A DNA stretch of 64,000 bases from Allium sativum (Eukaryota; Streptophyta; Magnoliopsida; Asparagales; Amaryllidaceae). Position 1 is the first letter of the stretch. Every line of letters begins with the position of its first letter. Under the pieces are notes generated by a model. That model searched no databases. It was given only the letters and a program-made list of their open reading frames with translations, and was not told the DNA's origin. The translations under genes were made by a program, and so were the position numbers. The DNA lies in the NCBI GenBank assembly GCA_030737875.1, contig CM060915.1:904278677-904342676 (forward strand), written 5' to 3'. Of this stretch, positions 21,627 to 34,479 are shown one piece after another.

Positions 21627-22570
21627 ATGGAGTTTCTAGCTTCTTATAATTTTGAGATTTCTTATACCCCTGGCAAGGGTAATGTGGTGGTAGACACACT
21701 AAGTAGGCAGAGGGTGGCCCTAAGTCCTCTGTTTGTGGAAAGAAAGAATTTGGAGTTCATATCAGCTTTTGATTTTAGACCCTCCATCGAGATTTTGCCT
21801 GATTTGTTTGCATCCTTGGAGATACGACCGACTCTTATGGATTAGATCGAAGCTTCGCAACAAGGTGACCCATAAATTTTAGACATCATGGATAAGCTCA
21901 GAAGAGGGGAGACTTATAGTCACCTCAGCAAATATGCCATAGATGAAAAGGGGTGGTTGCGACGAGATGGAAGGCTTTGATGTTCCTCAAACTGGAAGCT
22001 TGATAAAGACAGTCCTAGAAGAAGCCCACCATTCTAAGATGACCATTCATCCAAGCGGTGATAAGATGTACAGGGACAAGAAGAGGGTTTCCGCATTGGA
22101 AGTGGGAGAGCGTTTCCATGGATTTCATAGATGGTTTGCCTAGATCAACGAAATGCAACACCAGCATTTGGGTGGTGGTAGATGGACTTACTAAGAGCGC
22201 CTATTTCATTCCCGTTATGCGCAAGAAGACGATAGCATGGTTAGTAGCACTTTATGTTCGTGAGATAGTTCATCTTCATGTAGTACCTTCCAGTATCGTA
22301 AGTGATCATGATCCCATTTTCACATGTGAATTTGGAGGTGCTTGCAAGAAGCATTAGGCACACAGTTATGTTTGAGCACCGCTTATCATCCTCAGACTGA
22401 TAGATAGACGGAGAGGGTGAACAGAGTTCTAGAGGATCTTATGAGGTTGTGTATCCTAGACTTCGGAGGGACTTGGGAAGAGTATCTTCCTTTAGTAGTG
22501 TTTATCTACAATAACAAGCATCAAGCTAGCATTGGCATGGAACCCTCCGAAGCATTATATGGATGACCCT
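21627..22570 (+). pseudogene. Integrase of the chromovirus, internally deleted
   Basis: The reading goes MEFLASYNFEISYTPGKGN and DTLSRQ, then the zinc-domain His motif LEEAHHSKMTIHPSGDKMYRD. It then jumps directly to HWKWESVSMDFIDGLP. The Cys pair of the zinc domain and its surroundings are missing, and the frame changes at the join (about 22080). The core shows the first Asp (MDFID), the second Asp (VSDHDPIF), and after a frame change AYHPQTD, a stop and TERVNRVLED, which keeps the catalytic Glu. The end is FIYNNKHQASIGMEPSEALYG, then a stop. Confidence 0.88.
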
Positions 22571-22619
22571 GTAGACCACCAACTCGTTGGTGGTGATCTA
22601 CAGAAATACTTTTACTTGG

Positions 22620-22760
22620 ATCAGAGGTTTGGAAGCTACGCAAATGAGAAGTCAAGTTGGTGAAGGTTCAGTGGGGAGACAACCAAAAGGATGCGACTTG
22701 GGGAGTCCGAAGACAAGATTTTTGCGCTTTGTACCCTTTTCTTTTCAAGGGAACGTTCTT
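22620..22760 (+). pseudogene. Chromodomain-like integrase tail, remnant
   Basis: After a further deletion the reading KLVKVQWGDNQKDATW and ALYPFLFKG matches the end of the chromodomain region of Tekay-type integrases (VKV.W......ATWE......YP.LF). Chromodomains steer integration to particular chromatin. Most of the integrase C-terminus before this is absent. This tail is the basis for the chromovirus call. Confidence 0.65.
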
Positions 22761-22849
22761 CACTTCTCTTCCAAAAGTTTTTATTCGTGCTTGCTTCTAT
22801 CATCTGAGTATATCCTATTGATCGAATCTTCGACCTTTAGGTAGGGAAC

Positions 22850-23347
22850 CCATGGATGTAAACATGTGTTTGAGACATGTTATGTTTGATGGATGCAAGT
22901 GGATGCAAGTGTATGCTAGTTCTATACACACACATTAGGCACTAGATCGGCTCAATCACTCTCATACTGCATATGGATGTGTGTGCATTTTTCTTTTCTT
23001 TAATGGATAAAAATGGATGTATCATCATATGGATGTTGCATTTGGACGGATGATTGTGCACACATATAGAACTTACAAGTTATAATAGGATTAGTTGCAT
23101 ACATATTGGATACATGGCACTAACATACATTGCATTAAGAAGGTCAACTGAATCAGTAGACCGCCTGATTTTCGCGTTAGTATTGGGACGTATACACACA
23201 CCTTTGCATATGTTCATATAAGTATTAGAAAATTTTAAGGACAATGGACGCCTATGATTGGTGGATGAGTAGATGGATGATGGATGGTAGGATACATTCT
23301 TCTTAACTTGGAGATTTCGAGGATGAAATCCATTGAGTAGGGGAGAA
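22850..23347 (+). other. Chromovirus 3' untranslated region with purine tract
   Basis: Repetitive GGATGTGTG/TGGATG-type words and no coding frame. It ends with AGGGGAGAA at 23339-23347, directly before the 3' LTR: the polypurine tract. Confidence 0.7.
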
Positions 23348-25521
23348 TGTAACACCATGTATTTTTAACTACACTAAGGAGGATAAATTAAAGAATAATT
23401 AATTTGATATTAAGAAATAAGGGAAACGGACTACGTCATTGCGTCCGTCTTGAAATTCTGGTCAAGATAGACACCAAGTTTCTAAGACAAATAACATATG
23501 AAGAAGTGACGGACGATAAAAGTTTGACATTTAAATCAGGTATAACTGGCGCACTTCACAAGTGCGCCAAGGCATTTTACACTGGCGCACCTGTAAAATG
23601 CACCCATAGGAGTTTTTGGGTATTCGGGCCTTTTCCAAGTGGGAGGCGACCTGCAATCTAATTTACCCTAGGGCTTATGTGGCAGTAGGTTCCAGAGGGT
23701 TCTACAGCTATAAATACATGCCTATTTCTCATATTTCTTCATTGGAAATCATGGGAGCCAAATGTTGCTGGAGTGCGAAATAAGACGGATCCGTTTTCTT
23801 CAAACAATTATCAGTTTTGCAAATCAAATTTTGATATTCAAGCATAGATCCAACACCAACTTCTTTTCTATCATCTTAGGAATCCTATCATAGTGGGTTG
23901 GTTATTTTTAGGTTTAAATAAATAAAAGTAAATGATGAAAGACTGTGATTTGGACATGCATAAACCATGAATCTATGCTATTATCGTATCTTATGTTATG
24001 TCATGATAGATCTATTTCTCTAGATCCAATTCAATTGTGATTATTCTACTTTGTTATTATTGTGGATCTTGGTTTGTAACTATATTATAAATTTGTTAAT
24101 TTGGATAGTTATATCATTGGATAGATCTAATCATTTATGTAATATGTCACCTTGAATTGGCTAGGATTGGATCTAAATCTTTATCTTAATTGTAACTTCT
24201 ATGACGTGCTATGATGTGGATTTGTGTAGATCTATTTCTAAACTAGTAGATTTAATTTATGTGGACACTGAAACTTTAGTCAGATCTAGATTATCACCTT
24301 GTGTTATCATGTTAGATCTATTTTAACCCCTAGATCTAAATTATGTGATCTAATTTATCACCTTGTGTTATCATGTTAGATCTATTTTAACCTCTAGATC
24401 TGAATTATTTGATCTAATTTATCACCTTTTTTTATCATGTTAGATCTATTTTAATCTCTAGATCTGAATTATGTGATCTAATTTATCACCTTGTGTTATC
24501 ATGTTAGATCTAAACTGATTGGACATCTAAATTGCAAATTTATATATTACTATGCTTATTGTGATATCATAGTTATGTTAGAATCAATTAACTGTCAACC
24601 GTTCATCAGTTTTATGTCCACCTTGTGATGACGACAATTTCATGTCCATGCCAGTATGTATGTTCATATTATTATCATTCTAGTTTATGTTTATGCCCAG
24701 ATGACCACTTTAGTTATATTCCCATTATTTTCCCTATTATTGTTATGACTAGGCTACCTAGGCATGTTGTCAATTTCATGAGGACGCTAATTAAGGAATG
24801 AAAAAAAAGGTTAATAATGGCATAATTTGAATATGAACATTTTTGGATATATAATTCAAATTATTGGGTAAAGTAGGTATTAACCCCTATAAAAGGAAAG
24901 GATTAATTAATTGGTTAATTAATTAAAAATGGAATGTTTATTAATTACAATTAGGAATTGTAATTGCACTTATGACACGAGGTTAGGTTGCATTGGTAGT
25001 GGTAGTCTGCCCGGACCCGATCAACATATCCAGCAGCCACTAGTGTTGAACCTAATGTGGGAGGTCTAAGTACGCAAATACGAATCGGGCTAAGACACGA
25101 GGTTAGGCCCAACTATGGAATAAGACTGCCCGGACTGGCACATCCAACATCCACACCTTGTAGGCCTAATGTGGGAGGTCTAGCCCATTATAAACCATAA
25201 ATGGACATGGTAATAAATTGGACTACTTAATCTAATCTAATCCATAAGGGATTGTAAGAATATGAACTAAAGATAGGGTTAAGTAAATCTTGGGTAGGTA
25301 GGTAATATTAGTATATATAGGCCCACAAACTTAACTGTTAAATAAACATGCATGAATCAGTGGGTGGTTTAAGTAGATTTAAGGGGGTGGATAATATTTA
25401 CATATAGGCCCACAAACTTAACCTAATAAGGTTATGTAATTAAAGACACCTAGTGGTATATATAACCGGTGGAAAATATAAAAGATTATGTAATTAAAGA
25501 CACCTAGTGGTATACATAACC
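23348..25521 (+). repeat. 3' LTR of the chromovirus, first part
   Basis: Matches 15713-17935 of the 5' LTR, including the palindrome (23547-23569), TATAAATA (23709), the 64-bp array (24304-24520) and the GC-rich blocks (24974-25190). It breaks at 25521 inside the ~55-bp array, where the next element begins. Confidence 0.93.
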
Positions 25522-28436
25522 TGAAATGACACAAAATTCCCCTTGCGGAAAATCTCGGATTGTTTTGAGAACAACACACATCAGAACACAAATAAAAGAA
25601 CATTTCCATTACTGTTGCAACCGTTTACATCGACGTACAAAAATAAGAGCATAAATAAACGAAAATACAAAATCATAGATTTAAAATTTACAATGCAGCG
25701 GAAAATAAAATAACTAAGGCAGCGGAAGAGAACTATGCTCTGGACACAACTTTAAGCTTCAATCCAGAATGCTGCTTGAGATGAAGACCTGTAGAAAACT
25801 ACTCGACTGCCCGTGTGGAAAATAATGGGCACCCAAGTTTGCAAAGGTGGAAACAAACAACTGGTCAGTCATGGGACTGGTGTGAGAATTCTTAACTAAT
25901 AGTAATAAGGCAAATCCAAAGACCACGCCGCTAACGCGGAACAGGTTTATTCCAATGGATTGCCGTGCATAATTTAAAGTGACAGAACAAACAAATAAGT
26001 AACTCGTAAAACCATGCTCTGCTTTTTGAAAAAAAAATGGAATCACCATAAGACTCAAGTCCCATCTCACAATGCAACGCAAACCAGAGGATAGAGTTTT
26101 ACCTTATGATGATTAAACATGCTTAGTACGATAAAACGAATTTGATATTATTATTAGTGTATATAAAAGCATTTCAAAATAAATGTATCAATCCTATGAA
26201 ACATAGCTACCATATAATATGCCTCCATACTAGTAATACAATCAAATCCGTAGGGTCGTATTTGGAATTTGGTCTCCATCATGAGTCAAGGCTAGGGGGG
26301 AGCTCCTTACCGATTCGAGACACTCTAGCTAATGTCTCAGGATCGCCCGCAGTGAAGCCTTGGATCTTGCAGGGCCGGTCCACACATACAACTTTGTGGA
26401 TTGGCAATTCCTGAACACACGTTTCTCGATCCTATAGGACCTATCATCCGAGGCGCCTCATTCCATCATCCACATAAATAAAATGCCAGGCCGTGTAAAA
26501 CCCAAACACCACTTCTAGCTGGAAAGAAACGTGCTGCTCTCCCTGCGTTCCCTTCTCCCGTTTTAGACTCAACCGGGTTGTGAGGCTCGCGAAGTTACGC
26601 TATACACAAAGCTATGCTAATTAAAGTTGTGCCTTGATCATCCACAAGGCTCTGCTTTTCAACAAAAGCCTTGATCATTGCATCTTAGCATGCCACATCA
26701 TCCATCCATACCAAGTATTTAATCGTCTACTAAAATATATAAAATGGGTGTTAAGCAAAAAGAATAAATTCTTCGCTACCAACATTTACACATTCAGCAG
26801 GGACCAACAACTATAATATATAATGGAGTATGATGTCAGACACACAATCCATTTAAAATTCCGTTCTGGGTCTGAACGAAACCATATCCGGTAGATCTCC
26901 ACGTACGTCTGGATGATCAATAATTCCATCGTCTTGGTTGTACATCCAATCAAGATATAAATAATCATCCATTCGATGTGGAAATTTCCCGGTCTTCAAT
27001 AACCGTCTTCTTCGTCGATCTTCAATCGTCGTATGAATTATTCAGAATGGGTTAAACCCGGTCTTTCAGAATAATTTGCGCAATTTAAAATTATGTGCTC
27101 TAAACACAACCAACGCCTCATTCCAATCCAATTAAAGATTTATAAAAAAAAACTATATTTAGTTTTAGTCCTCTAAAATCCTTATTTATTGATTATTTAA
27201 CTTTCAAGAAACAATCTTGTCTTTAACTGGGTTAAAGAACAAATGTTGCTCAAACATCGTTCACGATAAACCCAAAATCATATTTCAATTAATTCCAATT
27301 TAATATATTAAATTGAAAACTTATCTTTAGAATATTTCATTAAATATTAATTAAAAGATTAATAAATTACAAATCATCACTTTATCGTTAATTTGGGTTT
27401 TAAGAACTAATGTCATTTAAAACATTTTTCACAGTCAACCCAAATCAACTTCCAATTAATTTTAATATTGGAAAATTCATTTTTTCTACTTAATAAAAAA
27501 TGTCATTCCTTTCTTAAATTCCAATCTAATTTATTCACTTGAAACACTTGGTTTTACTCTTTTATTTATTTATAGAAATAAATAAATAAATTACTTAACT
27601 TGATAAAAATATCTTTCCTCTGAATAAATTTGGAATTTCACATCCAAAACCCTTTTAAAACATTTATTAAGATTTTACATAATTTTTCCCTATTTTAATT
27701 AGTTAAAAATAGGCCTATTTAATTAAACGACGTTTCAGGTCTTTTAACAGCATTGGCGCTGTTTTTATTAAAATTTAAATTTATCATTTCTCTAACCGTT
27801 GGATTTTAACGAATTAAATATCGATGGAAAGATCTTTTATTGTAATCGTGTAAAGTTACGATTTCAAAACGCGAATTACCGCACGTAATTCAATTAATTT
27901 TAATTTATATTACATATTAATATAAATCGTTCAACGTATCCACTAACGTATTCTTTCTAAATGTACATTAAAATTATTATTTAAAGGTTTCAACAAATTT
28001 TTCCTACATTAAATAACTTTTTAGCGCTAATCATTTAATGTAAACTCATATTCCTAAATAAAAGGATTAACTTTTTATATTGAAATATGTTTCATGTTCT
28101 TACTTTTAATAAAAGATTACCTTTTATTTTCTAGGCATATTTCATAAATTTCACTTTAATAAAAGATTAACCTTTATTTTATACATACTTCATATTCTTC
28201 CATTAATAAGAGATTAACTCTTATTTTTATACATATCTCATTTTCTTATTATATTAAAAAAAATTATAATAATATTTTCAAAATGTATAATTTTGATATT
28301 CAAACTTGAAATATTAATTAGTCATTTATTGCTACATTTATTCTTATAATATTTAAAATAATATTATAATGATATTTTCAAAATGTATAATTTTTGAATT
28401 TCAAACTTCCAATATTAATTAATTATTAATTACTGC

Positions 28437-28540
28437 ATTAACCTCTCACATTAGATTTATTGTTGCGGTTGCTGGATGTGTCGGGCGGGTCCGGGCAGTC
28501 TTATACTGCAACTCATAACCTCGGGTTAAGCATGTTCATT
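28437..28540 (-). repeat. GC-rich motif shared with the chromovirus LTR, opposite strand
   Basis: On the minus strand: ACCCGAGGTTATGAG, then AAGACTGCCCGGACCCGCCC, ACACATCCAGCAACC and CTAATGTGAGAGG. This is the same order as 17356-17590, surrounded here by AT-rich DNA with no other similarity that I can see. Confidence 0.75.
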
Positions 28541-29499
28541 TTATTATAATAACATTAAAATAAATTCAAAATGTTAAATCTCAAATTTCAACCCTTCCTT
28601 ATTTATTGTACAATAAATAAAATTCATGGAAATAACCATTCCCGTATAAATAGCGCAAGACTACTTAATCGGCTTCATGCACATTAAATAATATTTAAGA
28701 GCATTAAAATCACATTTAATTCCTTAATTGAAAACCATTTTTGATAACTTTTGAAAATTCTGCATTGGAATGAGACTCAAATCAAATACCATTAATTAAT
28801 GGATTTCATACAACGCATTTGTAAAATAATGATAGACATTTCTTTATCACCAAAATAACATTCCAATAACATTCAGATAACATTCACAAAACATTCAAAT
28901 GACATCCAAACAAAATCCAAATAATAATATATTATTTGTGCACTTGGGCGATGTGTGAAAATATCAGCCCAATCAACATATACAAGTCAGGCAACTTGTA
29001 TATGGCAGTGTAACATATTTGAACTATCATAAATAATAATAAATTAACATTAATTAGCATGTTACCTATTTTCAAAATTCAAACATTGTATCACATCCAA
29101 ACATCAATTCACAACATATCATGCATGCCACAGAAATAATTCACAAACATTCACCACAGACATTTATATACATACATTAATGAAAATAAATAATAATTGT
29201 AAATAAAAATTGAGTGAGAAAAGAGTTCTCACCTAGATTTGACTTTATCGGTTCCAAATGGGCGGTTTTGGGCCCAATTTTGGCCCAAAATTCAACATCC
29301 TCGGAATTGGGCAAAATTAGTGTATATACGAAGCTTCTCGTCAAGAGGATTCCAACGCATTTCGTTTCATCAAATTTTGACCTTGTATGAAAAAGATATC
29401 GCTATTTAATCCTTTAAATAACTTAATTACAAAATTAATTAACTTTTTATTACGTTATTAAAGCATTACCTTCCATCGTTTAGAAACTGAGGCGACGTC

Positions 29500-30127
29500 G
29501 AACAGCTTCAAACGGATTTCTAGCCCAGAATTTTATGAATTTCGAAAAACGAATTTGATCGGTAATTTTGTGGTAATTTGGCAAATTGATCGAGATGCCA
29601 CAAGGATAGTTTCCGAGAATTTGAAAATTTGGGGACTTTTGAGATTTAGAAAATTGGAACAGCTTCAAACGAATTTCAAGCCCATAATTTTATGAATTTC
29701 AAAAAACGAATTTGATCAGTAATTTTGTGGTAATTTGGCAAATTGATCGAGATGTCACAAGGCTAGTTTCTGAGAATTTGAAAATTTGGGGATTTTTGAG
29801 ATTTGGAAAATTGGAACAGCTTCAAACGAATTTCTAGCCCAGAATTTTATGAATTTCAAAAAACGAATTTGATCAGTAATTTTGTGGTAATTTGGAAAAT
29901 TGATCGAGATGTCACAAGGCTAGTTTATGAGAATTTGAAAATTTGGGGATTTTTGAGATTTAGAAAATTGGAACAGCTTCAAACGAATTTCTAGCCCAGA
30001 ATTTTATGAATTTCAAAAAACGAATTTGATCAGTAATTTTGTGGTAATTTGGCAAATTGATCAAGATGTCACAAAGCTAGTTTCCGAGAATTTGAAAATT
30101 TGGGGATTTTTAGATTTAGAGCTCTTT
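29500..30127. repeat. 157-bp tandem repeat, four copies
   Basis: Units start GAACAGCTTCAAACG at 29500, 29657, 29814 and 29971, exactly 157 bp apart and nearly identical. The unit is not a multiple of three, so the ORFs in it are incidental. It lies just downstream, in element orientation, of the leader ORF. Confidence 0.95.
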
Positions 30128-30301
30128 AATTTCGAGAATCAGAAAGTTTGATCTGAATTTTGGCGAATCCGAGCGCAGTATGACAAAACTAATGGTATCC
30201 GTAGCTTCGTATCGTCGAGACCTTCGTTTTGATAAATAATTTGCTATGGTTTGGAGAGATTTGATTTTCATCATGTATTTTGTGGAGAAGGGAGCCGCCA
30301 T
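30116..30301 (-). CDS. Short leader ORF in the solo LTR (61 aa), not recognised
   Basis: Starts MAAPFSTKYMMKIKSLQ and is basic in the middle (SKRRSRRYEAT). The start lies about 70 bp downstream of a TATA box (30369-30376), in a Cys/Thr-poor CTTCCTCC-rich leader. It may be an upstream ORF of the LTR transcript or chance. A comparable 62-codon frame sits at 63124-63312 in the related right-edge LTR, without obvious sequence similarity. Confidence 0.25.
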   Translation of the reverse strand: MAAPFSTKYMMKIKSLQTIANYLSKRRSRRYEATDTISFVILRSDSPKFRSNFLILEIKEL

Positions 30302-30368
30302 TGCAAAGAGGAGGAGGAAGGAACTTATAATTAGATTTAGAGAATGACCAGGGTTAGGAGAATAGGAT

Positions 30369-30376
30369 ATTATATA
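30369..30376 (-). promoter_or_regulatory. TATA box of the solo LTR
   Basis: Minus-strand TATATAAT in CCTATATAATATCC, followed downstream by a pyrimidine-rich leader and an ATG at 30301. Confidence 0.45.
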
Positions 30377-30529
30377 GGAGTTGCCAAATTTTAATTAGGT
30401 CCTTATGTTATTAGACCTCTTTTATTTAAACCTACATGTTGCTATTTTAAGGTCCAGGTCGCAATATTAAAACCCGTACGACCACATACTTAATTCGAAC
30501 TTGATGAAATTCGGACCACAACTATTTCT

Positions 30530-30880
30530 CACTAGTACAAAACAGGTCATTTGCGACAGTTGTTTAACCTTATTTGCGACAATTTCACAACCGTCGCATA
30601 TGCGACTGTCGCAACATATATAAACTTATTGCGACAGTTTTAAAACTGTCGCAATATACAGGTTCCTGCGACATTTATTATAATACTAGTCGCTGTAGGA
30701 TAATTCATTAGCGACGGTTTTTTAACACCAGTAGCAAGAAACTAATATTTAACTTCAAAACTTTGACCTTATGCGATAGGTTTTAAAATAACTGACGCGA
30801 TAAATTTATCATTTGCGACTATATTTTATTTACAGCAGTAGCAAATAACTTCTGAATTCAAAAGGCTAATCTAATCGCAT
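30530..30880. repeat. Left subterminal repeats of the CACTA
   Basis: At least eight GCGACAG/CTGTCGC-type words in both orientations, some forming local palindromes (CTTATTGCGACAGTTTTAAA followed by ACTGTCGCAA). Confidence 0.85.
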
Positions 30881-33205
30881 TTAATCTCAGCCATTATGAT
30901 TGTCAGCTGCCAATACAGTTCAACATTTCCTAGCTTATAAGCTATTCACAAAATATATGAATACAAGAAATACACACACAACTCCAAAAATCTTATATCA
31001 TTTAACAAGAAAACACTAATATTAATAACCATACAACAAAAATAGTTTGCATGAGTCATAACCAGTCATATGCTAAGCTCCAACCAATACGTGTAAATAC
31101 TTACATAACACTTGTTTCATCAGAAATTAACATTCCTGACATGACTGCAAAAGAACAAAATGGTTCGTCCAGCTTAAAACATAAAATAGCACAATTCGTC
31201 TTCGTGATTGTTGACTTGAATCGGCATCTGTCAAAAAACCAACATAAATGGTTTGCAATTGAAAATATATCAAACAAAAAACCGTGACATGAAAAGTACC
31301 GTAAATGGTTTACAGTTTTCTACCCTTAAAAAATAAAATAAAATTTGTTTTTGGTTACTATGTCTCAATTTATTTTAGCATGGGTCTTTCACAGGAAGTT
31401 CAAAAGTCAAAACATGACAAAAATAGACAGTCTGCATTATTTTTCGATTAGAAAGTTATAGTTACAAAGCAATGGAATGAGCGCAAAATTAAATAAGTAC
31501 AAAGATTGATGCACTACTTATCAAGATACAAAAATGCATGAAAGAATACATATGCTTTGTTATGTATGTTATCGGTAAGAACGCAGAACTGTTAGATAAA
31601 GAAATAGATTTTAAGTGGAAAAAATAAACTAAAAGACAAAGAAATAAATGCACAGCAAATAAACTACAATGCATGTAAGAGTACCTCTGCCTTGGTATAT
31701 GTATTGTCGATAATACATCAAAACTATTCGATGGGAGGAGCACCTATCTCTTCATATTTACTGCATAAATTTAATAAAGTTAACATGGCATAGTAAGTTG
31801 ATGCAATTAAAAAAATATAATCTTTGTATTTCCTCAAATTATTAATATTTATATCTATGAACAATATTAACTGGGTGAAAAAACATTTTCAGCAAACTGA
31901 TTTTATAAAACAAAACGACTGAAAAAACAACACTGCATATATACAAGTTATGTTGCTACTCAAGTAAGCACTATTACATAAGACTATGGTTCTTACGAGG
32001 CAATCAACATGCATGTAATGCCAAGTAGTTGCAACCTTTGATGCACTATACAACATTCAGAAAGATATCTGTTAATGTAATTAACAGTGAGATAAAGTGT
32101 ATCCGGAACAAGCCAGTACTCATCAGAAACCTAAAGGAAAAAAATGCCAATAAACAGGATTGCCATGAAGACACACTGCTTGAAAATTACTTTGTAAAAA
32201 GATGTTATGTAGGTAAATCCTGGCAATATGAAATTATCCAACTTCATCATTGCCAATGAGATGTATTTTCTAATTTAATAAAATTATAGGTGAATTATAA
32301 TGCAATAGACGTTTGCTGTAAGTGATGAAACAAGTAGATAGTTTCAAAGCATGCAACACTAATTGGAAGGTTAGAATGTTAGGCATCTAGAAATTGACAA
32401 ACGATGAGAAAGAAAATATTTTTTCATGAGGTTATTTAATCTTTATCTGAAAAAAAATATCATAACCTTCTTGGAATAAAATATTTTTTCAGCAAAAACT
32501 GATTAACTTAGAAAATTTTGAATATTTCAAATACTTTCCAAATTAAAAGTATTGGAATCCAAATTTATTAGCAAAGTCGAACCAACATAGAAACAATGGT
32601 TTAAGATACTTGAGGAAGTTACTTCGGGTGATATTCAGTGTACGATATTTAGAAAACAACAACTTTTTCCCTTTTTTGGCATTAAAGAATTTTAGTTTGT
32701 ATCACTCCAGTAAGCTGAATCTCCCTATCGATCAGTTCAATGTATAAATAAAGAAAAATGTCTGAATAAATCTAGTGATGCAAAAATGAATCAAGCAGGA
32801 AATTAATGACCAAGCATGATGTTCAATACTTCTCAATTTGTCGAGTAAGATGGCTTTTGTCGCCATAAACCAGCTCATGACAGATTTAACTTATCCGGAT
32901 AGACTTTCATTTTGTATATAGTCAAGCAGCTCTAACACTAAATCGTTAACTTGAGAAAGCAGAATGTATTTGTTATGCAGGTCCAATGCAAATAATACCA
33001 ACTATTTCTTGATCTTGGGTGGTAACTCAATGCATAAATGCAAATAATAATAACTAACAAACATTATTATTATTATTATTTCTCGAACTTGGGTAATATA
33101 AACAACATTATTATTGCAGTCATAGCATTTGGTGTCAGCACCACACAACTCAACTCACTTCAAATGATACCCAAAAGAACATTCTCAATTGAGCCAGCTC
33201 AGTTT
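30881..33205. other. CACTA interior, left, no gene seen
   Basis: AT-rich, with only short chance frames (31051-31287, 31489-31743, 32029-32259). No transposase motif seen. Confidence 0.6.
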
Positions 33206-33578
33206 TGTTGAAATTTATTAATCCCCTTATTATCACAAAACCAATTGGCAATGTGATGAGGAATATCTTAGTTTATATCCAGGATCATAGTTGTATATTT
33301 TCCGATGTGGAACTATTATTTTCATCACTCCCCCTTCACGTGTGGCGTATTTGAGCCATCTACGTGAACATAGTATTTTGGATGGAGTGGGGAACATATG
33401 GCGGTTAAGCACATACGTATTTTTTGCATTGGCTCTAATCCTGAGCTCGGATACCATGTTAGAATTTATTAATCCCCTTATTATCACAAAACCAATTGGC
33501 AATGTGATGAGGAATATCTTAGTTTATATCCAGGATCATAGTTGCATATTTTCCGATGTGGGACTATTATTTTCATCA
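33206..33578 (-). mobile_element. TRIM: miniature LTR retrotransposon, complete
   Basis: Two 122-bp terminal repeats (33206-33327 and 33457-33578) differ at four positions and are flanked by a perfect duplication AGTTT (33201-33205 and 33579-33583). On the minus strand each starts TGATGAAAATAATAG, carries the CCACATCGG word usual in plant TRIM LTRs, and ends AACA. The 129-bp interior has a primer site TGGTATCCGAGC (33445-33456), 11 of 12 to initiator Met tRNA, next to the right LTR, and a purine tract GTGAAGGGGGAG next to the left LTR. It has no coding capacity and would depend on another element's proteins. Confidence 0.95.
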
Positions 33579-34479
33579 AGTTTCACATATGTCTCTAATT
33601 TAATTTTGACAAGATATTCATGTCAAGTGAACATGTGTCTGACAATACATTTTGCAACATGATTAGTTTTAGAAAGATTGTTCAAAATATCAAACTGTTT
33701 ATTTTATTTGTGCTCAATCCCCCCACACACAAATAAAAAATATGCTAATTGTACTTACAACTCTTGTGCAAGACGTCCGTAAAAATATATATAATGATGA
33801 CGAAGAAATGAAATTGGAATAATATACAAAATAAAACTGGAATATTATATCAAATATATATAAAATATTTATATATTTGCACAAATATATAAAATGAGAA
33901 ATGAAACTGGAATTTTCTATACATATAATGATGTTTGTAAAAATATACAATTTTATGCACAGTTTCATTTTTACCAAAGAAATCGTTGTTCGAAAATATA
34001 AAAAAATTAAAATAACATATTATTTGGTTGTAAATATGCTGGTAATGCAACTTTTTGACTAAGACCGGGATTAAGATTAAGACGTAGCATAAATTGAATG
34101 TCTCCGATAGGCTGCAACATGCATTAGCTGAGTAGTCCGAGTAAAAAAACGCGGCCCAATCAACGGATAAGATAGACAAATATTTTTGCATCGTAAATAT
34201 TTATTTGAATTTTTCCAAGAGAATATTCAACGGGCCATTTTTGCTTGAGAGAGCAAAAATACACATATAAGTTTAATGCGGACTGACTGAGCATGAACGC
34301 GACCGAAATTTGTGCTCATAACATGCAAAACTGTTCTGTAAGCAAATGAAGTAAAATAAATACCAAATTACCGGCTGGTAACATGCAGGGTGAAGCTCCA
34401 AAGGAAGACGTACTGAATGCCAAAAAGTGCACGACTTCATTGTTGAGCTCCAAAGGAATTTGTCCCAACACTGATTTGT

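Larger units (their letters stand above)
25522..30529 (-). repeat. 3' part of the long solo LTR
   Basis: AT-rich. Its first 550 bp share an order of motifs (GCGGAA, GGGCACCCAAG, GGGACTGGTGTGAG) with 58380-58700. No protein frame is credible; short ORFs such as 25759-26082 are chance. Confidence 0.8.

Noticed and set aside
27745..27765. AACAGC...GCTGTT inverted repeat in the solo LTR as counterpart of the 15914 palindrome
   Set aside because: Six-base stems with a different loop; could be chance in a 5-kb AT-rich LTR.
29480..29994. ORFs in the 157-bp tandem array
   Set aside because: The unit is not a multiple of three and frames break from unit to unit; chance frames in repeats.
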